Below are positions 49,379 to 56,035 of a stretch of DNA of 64,000 nucleotides, one piece after another. Position numbers and translations under genes: made by a program. Under the pieces are notes generated by a model, which worked only from the letters and a program-made list of their open reading frames with translations, ran no database searches and was not told where the DNA came from. Position 1 is the stretch's first letter; every line of letters begins with the position of its first letter. This stretch comes from Oscillospiraceae bacterium (GTDB lineage: Bacteria; Bacillota; Clostridia; Oscillospirales; Oscillospiraceae). The stretch spans positions 1,922,001-1,986,000 of the forward strand of contig AP025583.1 in NCBI GenBank assembly GCA_022846095.1. The letters run 5' to 3'.

Positions 49379-51064
49379 TTATGAAATTCTGCCGTTGACC
49401 GCCCGGTTAATGGCAGAGAGGATGCCCTTGAGGGGGGCGAGGTTGATGTTGTGGGAGATGCCCACGCCGAACACGTCCCGGCCCTCCCGGTCCCGGAGCT
49501 GGATGTAGGCCACGGCCATGGAGTCCGAGCCGTTGGAGATGGCGTGCTCCTTGTAGTCCGCGAAGGTGAAGCGGTCCATTTTCTGGCCGTGGATGGCGTT
49601 GAAGAAGGCGTCGATGGGGCCGTTGCCCGAGCCCTGCACCTGGAACACGGTCTCCTTGTGCCGCAGGGTGCCCGCGAAGGTGACGTGGGACTCGCCCGCC
49701 TCGTCGGTAAACTCGGCGAAGGAGTGGCGCACCAGCTGGTAGGGGGCGGTGGCGTCCAGGTACTCGGCCTTGAACAGCTCGAAGATGCGCTCGGGCTTGA
49801 GCTCGGTGCCCACCCGGTCGGTCTCCACCTGGACCACGTGGCCGAACTCGGGGTGCATACTCTTGGGCAGGTCAAAGCCGAAGTTGTTCTGCATGACGAA
49901 GGCGGCCCCGCCCTTGCCCGACTGGCTGTTGATGCGGATGATGGGCTCGTACTGGCGGCCCACGTCGGCGGGGTCGATGGGCAGGTAGGGGATCTCCCAG
50001 AACTCGCTGCCGCTCTCCCGCATGTACTGGGAGCCCTTGTTGATGGCGTCCTGATGGGAGCCGGAGAAGGCGGTAAAGACCAGCTCGCCCACGTAGGGCT
50101 GGCGCTCGCCCACCTTCATCTTGGTGCAGCGCTCGTACATCTCCCGGATCTTGTTGATGTCGGAGAAGTCCAGCTCCGGGTCCACGCCCTGGGTGTACAT
50201 GTTCAAAGCCAGGGTGACCATGTCCACGTTGCCGGTGCGCTCGCCGTTGCCGAAGAGGGTGGCCTCGATGCGCTCGGCCCCGGCCAGCAGACCCATCTCG
50301 GCGGTGGCCACGCCGCAGCCCCGGTCGTTGTGGGGGTGCAGGGAGATGATGGCGCAGTCACGGGAGGGGAGCTTGCCGATGAAATACTCGATCTCGTCGG
50401 CGAAGTAGTTGGGCATGCAGTTCTCCACCGTGGTGGGCAGGTTCAGGATGACCTTGCTCTCCGGGGAGGCGTGGAGGGCCTCCAGCACGGCCTGGCAGAT
50501 GTCCACCGCGTTGTCCATCTCGGTGCCCATGAAGGACTCCGGGGAGTACTCATAGCGCAGGTTCATGCCCGCGGCGATGACGGGCTGGGACAGCTCGTAG
50601 ATCAGCTTCGCCGCGTCCACGGCGATCTGGGTGATGCCGTCCATCTCCATGTGGAAGACCACCTTGCGCTGGAGGGTGGAGGTGGAGTTGTAGAAGTGGA
50701 GGATGACGTTTTTCGCGCCCCGGATGGCCTCGAAGGTCTTTTGGATCAGGTGGGGCCGGGCCTGGACCAGCACCTGGATGGTCACGTCGTCGGGGATGTG
50801 CCCGCCGTCGATAAGCTCCCGGCAGATCTCGTACTCGGTCTCCGAGGCGGAGGGGAAGCCGATCTCGATCTCCTTTACGCCGATGTCCACCAGGGTATGG
50901 AAGTACTCCAGCTTCTCCTGGAGGTTCATGGGGTCCACCAGGGCCTGGTTGCCGTCCCGCAGATCCACGCTGCACCAGATGGGGGCCTTTTTGATCTCCC
51001 GGTCCGGCCACTGGCGGCGCTCCAGCTTGAGGGGGACGAAGGGGATGTACTTTTTCTGTTTCAT
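49379..51064 (-). CDS. leuA: 2-Isopropylmalate synthase
   Basis: A 561-residue enzyme of the LeuA type 2 clade that joins acetyl-CoA and 2-oxoisovalerate to start leucine synthesis. WCSVDLRDGNQALVDPM is the HMGL-like site with the catalytic Asp; LHPHNDRGCGVATAEMG binds the metal; the C-terminal residues (about 430-555) form the leucine-feedback domain. The start at 51064 is the first conserved Met, preceded by AGGAGG. Controlled by the T-box leader just upstream. Confidence 0.96.
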   Translation of the reverse strand: MKQKKYIPFVPLKLERRQWPDREIKKAPIWCSVDLRDGNQALVDPMNLQEKLEYFHTLVDIGVKEIEIGFPSASETEYEICRELIDGGHIPDDVTIQVLVQARPHLIQKTFEAIRGAKNVILHFYNSTSTLQRKVVFHMEMDGITQIAVDAAKLIYELSQPVIAAGMNLRYEYSPESFMGTEMDNAVDICQAVLEALHASPESKVILNLPTTVENCMPNYFADEIEYFIGKLPSRDCAIISLHPHNDRGCGVATAEMGLLAGAERIEATLFGNGERTGNVDMVTLALNMYTQGVDPELDFSDINKIREMYERCTKMKVGERQPYVGELVFTAFSGSHQDAINKGSQYMRESGSEFWEIPYLPIDPADVGRQYEPIIRINSQSGKGGAAFVMQNNFGFDLPKSMHPEFGHVVQVETDRVGTELKPERIFELFKAEYLDATAPYQLVRHSFAEFTDEAGESHVTFAGTLRHKETVFQVQGSGNGPIDAFFNAIHGQKMDRFTFADYKEHAISNGSDSMAVAYIQLRDREGRDVFGVGISHNINLAPLKGILSAINRAVNGRIS

Positions 51065-51103
51065 GGGGATTCCTCCTGTCAAAGTCGGCCAGGGTATAAT
51101 AAA

Positions 51104-51369
51104 AGCCCCTGACCAAAAATGGTCAGGGGCGTAAAATACGCGGTACCACCCTGATTCCACCGCCGGTCTCCCGCGCGGTGCTCTGAGGCCTCCAACAAGG
51201 CCGGGGCCGGTAACGGGGCCAAACGTCCCGCCCTACTTCGTTCGGGCGGACGGCTCTGGGGCCAGTAATACACGCGGAGCGCCGCACCGGTTCACACCAA
51301 CCACCGGCTCTCTGAGCGGAGCGGACCGCGTCTTTTTCCCTTCATCGCCTTTGCTTATTTGCTTGGAAA
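51104..51369 (-). promoter_or_regulatory. T-box leader, leucine-type, upstream of leuA
   Basis: Read on the minus strand: Stem I apical GGTGGTTGGTGTGAACC, then a specifier region in which CTG (Leu) lies five bases before AGAGC, then the T-box GGGTGGTACCGCG (51151-51139) and a terminator (51130-51121 with 51114-51105) ending in TTTTAT. The CTG call rests on spacing compared with the tyrosine leader. Confidence 0.85.
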
Positions 51370-51370
51370 T

Positions 51371-51399
51371 ATTGTAAGCGAAGGGGGACGCTTTGTCAA
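51371..51399 (-). promoter_or_regulatory. Promoter of leuA
   Basis: On the minus strand TTGACA (51399-51394), 17 bp, TACAAT (51376-51371). It lies 31 bp from the IS481-like element. Confidence 0.8.
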
Positions 51400-51403
51400 G
51401 TGA

Positions 51404-51429
51404 AAAGAAAATGCAAAAAATGAAAATAT
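51404..51429. repeat. Left flanking direct repeat of the IS481-like element
   Basis: 26 bp of A-rich sequence identical to 52494-52519 on the other side. Long for a target duplication. Confidence 0.9.
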
Positions 51430-52493
51430 TGTAGGATTGTCAAACATGTTGGACAGAGAAGGACTCAAGGAACTGCGTAGGAGAAAGCCACTGGAGGGGC
51501 CTCATGGGTCTGTTGTTGGAGCGTGCGTTATGGACGGAAAGCTGGGTGGCGAAGTCCTTGAGAGAGAAAAAGCGATGTGAGACATAAAAGCGCCGCTGGT
51601 CCTCGCGGTGGCTTCGTTCCACCTTGCCGTTATGCCTTGGCGTGTAGGGGCGAATAAGCTTGTGGCGGATGTCCAGCTCAGCGGCGGTTATTTCAAAGAG
51701 CGTGGGTATGTACCGCTTGGACTTGGAGAAACGGTTGGTAAACTCAAAGCCATTGTCGGTTTGAACGCACTCGACCGTGATGCCCCGGCGTCGATACCAC
51801 TTGACGAGTCGTTTAAGGAAATCAGCAGAGGAGTAGGTGGACTGCTCCTCGTAGGCCCAGAGGAAGCGCAGGCGAGAGAACTCGTCAATGGCAGTGTATT
51901 GAAACAGGCGCAGCTCCGGGTCTGTGATACAGGCCTGCGGGACGACCTTGACGTCCACCTGTACCCGCTGTCCGGGATAGGTCATCTGCTCGTAGGGCTT
52001 GGGCTTGTACGGCTCTTTCCTGGGCGTGGTGGAAGAGAATCCAAGCCTGCGCAGTACGCGGAAAAGACTTTCCAGGCGGCGGGTATAGCCCCGCTTCCTC
52101 AGCCGGCACCATAGTTCCGGCAGCCCCATATGTGGATTCCGGCGCCGCATGTCCCGGATGAGCTTCAACTCCCTCTGTGTATGCTCATTTGGATGGTGAT
52201 GCGGGCGGCGGGACTGGCAGGCCAGCGACTGCACTGTGCCGTCCCAGCGCTTCTTCCAGAAGTAGATATAGGACCGCGCCCTATTATACTTCCGGCTCGC
52301 ACGGCCTACCCCGTATTTCTCCGCATACTTCATCAACGATTGCCGGTATGCCATGTCCTGTGTTATACTCTTGCTCATGAAGGATGTGGCCTCCTCTCGG
52401 TCTGGTTGGTGTGTGGTAACTCAACTTTAACCGATGAGGCTCCATCCTTCATCCCTTTTTATCCACTTGTCCAACTTCTATTGTAATCCTACA
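51430..52493 (-). mobile_element. IS481-like insertion sequence
   Basis: 1064 bp bounded by imperfect inverted repeats starting TGTAGGATT and including GTTGGACA (about 26 bp), with one transposase gene. The element sits between the leuA promoter and the tRNA-Gln promoter, disrupting neither. Confidence 0.88.
51440..52378 (-). CDS. IS481-family transposase
   Basis: A 312-residue DDE transposase. An N-terminal HTH (YRQSLMKYAEKYGVGRASRKYNRARSYIYFWKKRW) precedes the rve core: GQRVQVDVK (first D), VQTDNGFEF (second D) and GKVERSHREDQ (E). Intact, with its stop ten bases from the IS end. GGAGG lies before the ATG. Likely active. Confidence 0.93.
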   Translation of the reverse strand: MSKSITQDMAYRQSLMKYAEKYGVGRASRKYNRARSYIYFWKKRWDGTVQSLACQSRRPHHHPNEHTQRELKLIRDMRRRNPHMGLPELWCRLRKRGYTRRLESLFRVLRRLGFSSTTPRKEPYKPKPYEQMTYPGQRVQVDVKVVPQACITDPELRLFQYTAIDEFSRLRFLWAYEEQSTYSSADFLKRLVKWYRRRGITVECVQTDNGFEFTNRFSKSKRYIPTLFEITAAELDIRHKLIRPYTPRHNGKVERSHREDQRRFYVSHRFFSLKDFATQLSVHNARSNNRPMRPLQWLSPTQFLESFSVQHV

Positions 52494-52519
52494 AAAGAAA
52501 ATGCAAAAAATGAAAATAT
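52494..52519. repeat. Right flanking direct repeat of the IS481-like element
   Basis: Exact copy of 51404-51429. The pre-insertion sequence would hold one copy between leuA and the tRNA promoter. Confidence 0.9.
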
Positions 52520-52523
52520 CCTG

Positions 52524-52552
52524 TTGACAAATGGGAAGGAACTGGCTATAAT
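52524..52552 (+). promoter_or_regulatory. Promoter of tRNA-Gln
   Basis: TTGACA (52524-52529), 17 bp, TATAAT (52547-52552): full consensus. Confidence 0.85.
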
Positions 52553-52585
52553 AAATCCTGCGCTTGTGAAAAACCGGCGCGACCT

Positions 52586-52659
52586 AGCGGGATTGTGTAA
52601 GGGTAGCACGACAGACTCTGACTCTGTTTGTGAGGGTTCGAATCCTTCTCCCGCTGCCA
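52586..52659 (+). tRNA. tRNA-Gln (anticodon CTG)
   Basis: A 74-nt cloverleaf. The acceptor AGCGGGA pairs with TCCCGCT, followed by discriminator G and encoded CCA; anticodon stem ACAGA/TCTGT closes the loop CTCTGAC with anticodon CTG; the T arm has GTTCGAATC. Single-copy here, with consensus promoter and terminator. Confidence 0.9.
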
Positions 52660-52663
52660 GATG

Positions 52664-52699
52664 AAAGCCCTGGAACTTTACAGTTCCGGGGCTTTTTTG
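52664..52699 (+). terminator. Terminator after tRNA-Gln
   Basis: A 14-bp stem with one G-T type mismatch, followed by T6. Confidence 0.88.
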
Positions 52700-52719
52700 T
52701 CCCTGCGCCCATAAACCGA

Positions 52720-52748
52720 TTGACAAAAGGGGCGCCGTGTGCTATCAT
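52720..52748 (+). promoter_or_regulatory. Promoter of the MarR-family gene
   Basis: TTGACA (52720-52725), 17 bp, TATCAT (52743-52748). Confidence 0.8.
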
Positions 52749-52758
52749 AAGGTCAAAT

Positions 52759-52773
52759 ATTAGACCGTCTAAT
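52759..52773 (+). promoter_or_regulatory. MarR-type operator
   Basis: The perfect palindrome ATTAGACCGTCTAAT sits just downstream of the -10 box, a position that blocks transcription. Confidence 0.75.
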
Positions 52774-52792
52774 GTTTGAATGGAGGGCACCT

Positions 52793-53245
52793 ATGGAGCG
52801 TGAAGAAGTCCGTGCGTTCGTCAATCAATATGGAAGGCTGCGTGACGTTCAATTTGCCGCCTATGAACTATACGCGAGAAAGCACGGCCTGACCGCAAAG
52901 GAACTGTTTGTGCTGGACATCATCTGGTTCGAGCCGGACGGCTGCCTGCAATCCGATATTTGCGAGCGTCTATCCGCAACAAAGCAGACGGTCAGCGCAA
53001 TCATTAAGAAGTTTTTGAAGCAGGGCTATGTCTCGTTGACCGAATCCGAGGCAGACCGCCGCAATAAAATCGTCCGGTTTACAAAAGCGGGGATTGCGTA
53101 CACACAGAAGATCATACCGCCCGCCGCCCATGCGGAAATCGACGCCATGAGCGGATTGTCCGGGGAAGATATTGCCGAGCTGGTGCGTCTTACGGCGCGG
53201 TTTTCTCATTGCATGAAAGAGAAGTTTGAGCAGATACGGGAATAG
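52793..53245 (+). CDS. MarR-family transcriptional regulator
   Basis: A 150-residue winged-helix regulator: GLTAKELFVLDIIWFEPDGCLQSDICERLSATKQTVSAIIKKFLKQGYVSLTESEADRRNKIVRFTKAG is the MarR core with wing. ATG 52793 is preceded by GGAGGG; an upstream in-frame ATG at 52772 overlaps the operator. Likely autorepressed and controlling the nitroreductase 27 bp downstream. Confidence 0.92.
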   Translation: MEREEVRAFVNQYGRLRDVQFAAYELYARKHGLTAKELFVLDIIWFEPDGCLQSDICERLSATKQTVSAIIKKFLKQGYVSLTESEADRRNKIVRFTKAGIAYTQKIIPPAAHAEIDAMSGLSGEDIAELVRLTARFSHCMKEKFEQIRE

Positions 53246-53272
53246 TTACGCAAAGCGGAAGGAGTCGGCGAT

Positions 53273-53872
53273 ATGGAATTTTATGAAGTAGTGGAAAAGA
53301 GAAGAAGCATCCGTCAATTTGAGGACAGGGAAATCCCCAGAGAAGTGCTGGAGCGGATCCTCACTGCCGGCCTGATGGCCCCCTCCTCCAACCATCAGCG
53401 GCAGTGGGAGCTGGTGACGCTGACGGACAAGGCCGCCATCCGGGAGCTGGCCAAGCTCATCAAGCCCTATCCCTGCCGCATCACGCAGCCCAAGACGCCC
53501 CAGCAGGAGATGTTCCAAATCGCCTACCCCCGCCAGCGGACGATGGTGGAGGAGGCGGCCTGCGTCATCCTGCCCTATTTCAAGATGAAGTATGATTTGA
53601 AAAGCACCACCAACGACTACGGCCTGATGGACTACGGGGCGGCCTGGGCGCTGGTGGAGAACATCCTTCTGGCCGCCACCGCGGAGGGGCTGGGCTCGGT
53701 CGTCCATATCCCGGTTAAGAAGGAGCCGGAGCAGATCAGGGCGTTTATGAACGTCCCGGACGGGTACTACCTCCCGACTCTGATCGTGCTGGGCTATCCA
53801 GGCGAGGACGCTCTGGTGCCCGCCCAGGTCAAGGCCACGGTGGAACACAGGGTCCGCTGGAACAAGTGGTGA
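53273..53872 (+). CDS. Nitroreductase-family flavoprotein
   Basis: A 199-residue FMN reductase: MEFYEVVEKRRSIRQFEDREIPREVLERILTAGLMAPSSNHQRQWELV is the classic start, then DYGAAWALVENILLAATAEGLGSVVHIP. It reduces nitro or quinone-like compounds with NAD(P)H. Ends four bases before the SPL gene. Its MarR regulator upstream suggests induction by a redox-active compound. Confidence 0.92.
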   Translation: MEFYEVVEKRRSIRQFEDREIPREVLERILTAGLMAPSSNHQRQWELVTLTDKAAIRELAKLIKPYPCRITQPKTPQQEMFQIAYPRQRTMVEEAACVILPYFKMKYDLKSTTNDYGLMDYGAAWALVENILLAATAEGLGSVVHIPVKKEPEQIRAFMNVPDGYYLPTLIVLGYPGEDALVPAQVKATVEHRVRWNKW

Positions 53873-53876
53873 GCGT

Positions 53877-54788
53877 ATGATAGTCAATGAGATTGAAACA
53901 AAGACGGTTCTGACCAAATCCAATCTGCCCGTCAGCGACTACTCCGTCAATCCCTATGTGGGCTGCGCCCACGCCTGCAAGTACTGCTACGCCAGCTTTA
54001 TGAAGCGGTTTACGGGCCATACGGAGCCCTGGGGCGCGTTTGCGGACGTGAAATACTGGCCCGCCGTCAAACGCCCGGAGCGGTACGCGGGGAAGGAGCT
54101 GTTCATCGGCTCCGTCACCGACCCTTACCAGCCCCTGGAGGAGGCCTACCGGCGCACCAGGGCGCTTTTGGAGCAAATGCAGGGCAGCGGGTGCAGAATC
54201 AGCATTGCCACCAAGTCGGATCTTGTGCTGCGGGATCTTGATTTAATCAAGACCTTCCCAGACGCCCGGGTGTCCTGGTCCATCAACACCTTGGACGAGG
54301 ACTTCCGCCGGGACATGGACGAGGCCGTGAGTATTGAGCGCCGCCTTGCCGCCATGAAAGCCTTTCACGACGCCGGGGTGCGCACCACCTGCTTTATCTC
54401 TCCCATCTTCCCAGGCATCACCGACGTCCCCTCCATCATCCGCCGGGCCAGGGCCCAGTGCAACCTGGTCTGGCTGGAGAATCTGAACCTGCGGGGGAGC
54501 TATAAGGCAGTCATCCTGGACTACGTCAAGGAAAAGCGCCCCGGCCTGCTGCCCCTCTATCAGGCCGTCTACCAGCGGAACGACCGCGCCTATTGGGCCG
54601 CGCTGGACGGGGAAATGCGGGCATTTACCGCGGCGGAGGGCCTCACCTATGTCCGGGACGACGACTCCATGCGCCGCCCCTTTGAGGAGCCGCCCATCGT
54701 GGTCAATTACTTCTTCCACGAGCAGATCAAGAGATCGGCCAAAAAAGGCGCGGATAAAAATGCCATGGTGAGGGACGGGCCGGATTAA
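53877..54788 (+). CDS. SPL-family radical SAM protein
   Basis: A 303-residue radical SAM protein: C30-x3-C34-x2-C37 in VGCAHACKYCYASF binds the 4Fe-4S cluster, as in spore photoproduct lyase-like and Rv2578c-type proteins. The rest (DPYQPLEEAYRRTRALLEQ, SIATKSDLVLRDLDLI, RTTCFISPIFPGITDV) follows the TIM barrel. The C-terminal substrate segment of true SplB is not evident. ATG follows the nitroreductase closely, in the same operon. The substrate is not known. Confidence 0.85.
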   Translation: MIVNEIETKTVLTKSNLPVSDYSVNPYVGCAHACKYCYASFMKRFTGHTEPWGAFADVKYWPAVKRPERYAGKELFIGSVTDPYQPLEEAYRRTRALLEQMQGSGCRISIATKSDLVLRDLDLIKTFPDARVSWSINTLDEDFRRDMDEAVSIERRLAAMKAFHDAGVRTTCFISPIFPGITDVPSIIRRARAQCNLVWLENLNLRGSYKAVILDYVKEKRPGLLPLYQAVYQRNDRAYWAALDGEMRAFTAAEGLTYVRDDDSMRRPFEEPPIVVNYFFHEQIKRSAKKGADKNAMVRDGPD

Positions 54789-54810
54789 CCGCGCGGTTTT
54801 CGGAATATAA

Positions 54811-54843
54811 AAAAGGCGCGTCCCCGGAGGGACGCGCCTTTTA
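54811..54843. terminator. Bidirectional terminator
   Basis: A 13-14 bp stem (AAAAGGCGCGTCC with GGGACGCGCCTTTT) closing the radical SAM operon and the convergent zinc-ribbon gene. Confidence 0.9.
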
Positions 54844-54855
54844 AAGAGGGCTTGC

Positions 54856-55131
54856 TTATCTGCGGAAACAATCGCTGCAGTACACGGGGCGGTCGTTGCG
54901 GGGCTCAAAGGGCACCTTGCAGGGCTTTCCGCACTCGGCGCAGACGGCGTCGAACATGGGGCGGCCGCCGCCCTGGCCGCCGCGGGAGCTGCCCTTACGG
55001 GCGTCGCGGCAGGGCTTGCAGCGCTGGGGCTCGTTGGTGAAGCCCTTCTCGGCAAAGAACTCCTGCTCGCTGGCGGTGAAGGTGAACTCCTGTCCGCAAT
55101 CCTTGCAGACGATAGTCTTGTCTTGGAACAT
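54856..55131 (-). CDS. CxxC-type zinc-ribbon protein
   Basis: A 91-residue protein with three CxxC pairs: IVCKDCGQEFTFTASEQEFFAEKGF, RCKPCRD and the C-terminal CAECGKPCKVPFEPRNDRPVYCSDCFRR. It matches small zinc-ribbon (zf-CxxC) proteins of unknown role, possibly RNA or protein binding; a glycine-rich linker (SSRGGQGGGRP) separates two modules. The ATG at 55131 has AAGAGG upstream. Confidence 0.85.
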   Translation of the reverse strand: MFQDKTIVCKDCGQEFTFTASEQEFFAEKGFTNEPQRCKPCRDARKGSSRGGQGGGRPMFDAVCAECGKPCKVPFEPRNDRPVYCSDCFRR

Positions 55132-55143
55132 GTAATACCTCTT

Positions 55144-55205
55144 TTAAGTTAGTTCGCCTTGTATGGCGACATGCTAACTTTACACCTCCGGGGGCCTAAA
55201 GTCAA
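55144..55205 (-). promoter_or_regulatory. Promoter and 5' leader hairpin of the zinc-ribbon gene
   Basis: On the minus strand TTGACT (55205-55200), 17 bp, TAAAGT (55182-55177). Downstream an inverted repeat (about 55147-55178, GTTAGTTCGCC with GGCGACATGCTAAC) would form a leader hairpin or operator. Confidence 0.55.
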
Positions 55206-55230
55206 TGAATAATTGCATCGGACCCACCCG

Positions 55231-55256
55231 AAAAAAGAGAGGGCCGAAGCCCTCTC
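55231..55256 (-). terminator. Terminator of the 67-residue gene
   Basis: An 8-bp stem with four-base CGAA-type loop, followed on the minus strand by T6. Confidence 0.85.
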
Positions 55257-55261
55257 CCTGA

Positions 55262-55465
55262 TTAACAGGCCTTGGTGACGCACAGCGCAAAGATCTGCGG
55301 CGGGATGCTCATCGTCATCGCCCCGGTGTAGCCGATGCACACCCTGTCGCCGGGGCAGAAGCACTGGGCCTGGCCGGTGTGGACCAGCACCTCCTGATTG
55401 GTGCACTGGTCGCAGACCAGCAGGGCGCAGTCCTGTACCTGAAGGACCGCAGCGGTCATGGTCAT
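55262..55465 (-). CDS. Small cysteine-rich protein of unknown function
   Basis: A 67-residue protein with seven cysteines (VQDCALLVCDQCTNQEVLVHTGQAQCFCPGDRVCIGYTGA...ALCVTKAC). Pattern suggests metal binding or an oxidised peptide core: CxxxxCxxC then CFC. I start at ATG 55465 since GGAGG lies eight bases upstream; a longer reading to 55570 covers a terminator and is unlikely. Unrecognised family. It follows the 26-codon gene and has its own terminator. Confidence 0.7.
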   Translation of the reverse strand: MTMTAAVLQVQDCALLVCDQCTNQEVLVHTGQAQCFCPGDRVCIGYTGAMTMSIPPQIFALCVTKAC

Positions 55466-55528
55466 GGTAATCGCCTCCGGGTCATGGTATGCCGGGGCGG
55501 CGCGGGGCGTGCGGGGCCGCCGGGGCGC

Positions 55529-55558
55529 AAAAAAGCGGCCCTGCCGAAGCAGGGCCGC
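55529..55558 (-). terminator. Terminator of the 26-codon gene
   Basis: A 10-bp stem (55535-55544 with 55549-55558) and, on the minus strand, T6. Confidence 0.88.
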
Positions 55559-55570
55559 CCGAGCGCTCAA

Positions 55571-55651
55571 TCAGCAGCCGATGCCGAGATACTGGCAGAG
55601 CATCTGCCAGAGGGAGCTGCAGTCATAGTTGCCGCCGTTGTTGCAAATCAT
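55571..55651 (-). CDS. 26-residue cysteine-rich microprotein
   Basis: Too short for ordinary ORF calling. ATG at 55651 encodes MICNNGGNYDCSSLWQMLCQ YLGIGC, four Cys in 26 residues, starting eight bases after AAAGGAGG. It has its own promoter (55695-55723) and terminator (55529-55558), making a complete transcription unit. Function unknown: a secreted peptide, spore-associated peptide or peptide-modification precursor are options, none shown. An ATG at 55657 is too close to the ribosome site. Confidence 0.68.
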   Translation of the reverse strand: MICNNGGNYDCSSLWQMLCQYLGIGC

Positions 55652-55694
55652 GTGCATGACCTCCTTTAAGTAGTTGCCTCGCGAAGACAGGATT

Positions 55695-55723
55695 ATTGTA
55701 ACCGATTTGTAACTATTACGCAA
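55695..55723 (-). promoter_or_regulatory. Promoter of the 26-codon gene
   Basis: On the minus strand TTGCGT (55723-55718), 17 bp, TACAAT (55700-55695), 44 bp before the ATG. Confidence 0.72.
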
Positions 55724-55753
55724 ATGCAATATCTTCCGCCATGGGAACGGGAC

Positions 55754-55785
55754 GGCCGCGCCCCCACAGACATAGGGGCGCGGCC
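55754..55785. other. Strong GC hairpin after the HMA-like gene
   Basis: A 12-bp stem (CGGCCGCGCCCC with GGGGCGCGGCCG); no T-run on either strand, so termination may be weak or Rho-assisted. Confidence 0.55.
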
Positions 55786-55791
55786 GCCGCC

Positions 55792-56031
55792 TCAGTCGGT
55801 GAGCCGGTCGATATTGAGGGAGTCGATTGCATACCCCAGCGACTCGACCTGGCGCTGGATTTGGGCCTGGGTTACGCCGGTGTCGTCGTAGTCCACCGCC
55901 ACGTTCCCGTTTTTCAGGTTTACGCTGACGGACATCACGCCGGGAAGGGCGTCCAGCCCCTTTTTCAGGGCCTTTGCGTCATGCTTTCCGTCTGTCCTGC
56001 CAAGATTGAAATACGCGCTCTCGTGCGCCAT
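55792..56031 (-). CDS. HMA-domain-like protein lacking the CxxC site
   Basis: A 79-residue protein with the ferredoxin-like fold of heavy-metal-associated domains: LKKGLDALPGVMSVSVNLKNGNVAVDYDDTGVTQAQIQRQVESLGY matches copper chaperone strands, but the metal-binding MxCxxC is replaced by LGRTDGKHD. It therefore cannot bind Cu(I) the usual way. Four bases after the stop of the dinB-type gene, so perhaps co-transcribed with it. Unknown role. Confidence 0.75.
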   Translation of the reverse strand: MAHESAYFNLGRTDGKHDAKALKKGLDALPGVMSVSVNLKNGNVAVDYDDTGVTQAQIQRQVESLGYAIDSLNIDRLTD

Positions 56032-56035
56032 ACTA

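Noticed and set aside
49451-51112. 553-codon open frame opposite leuA
   Set aside because: Shadow of leuA; low complexity.
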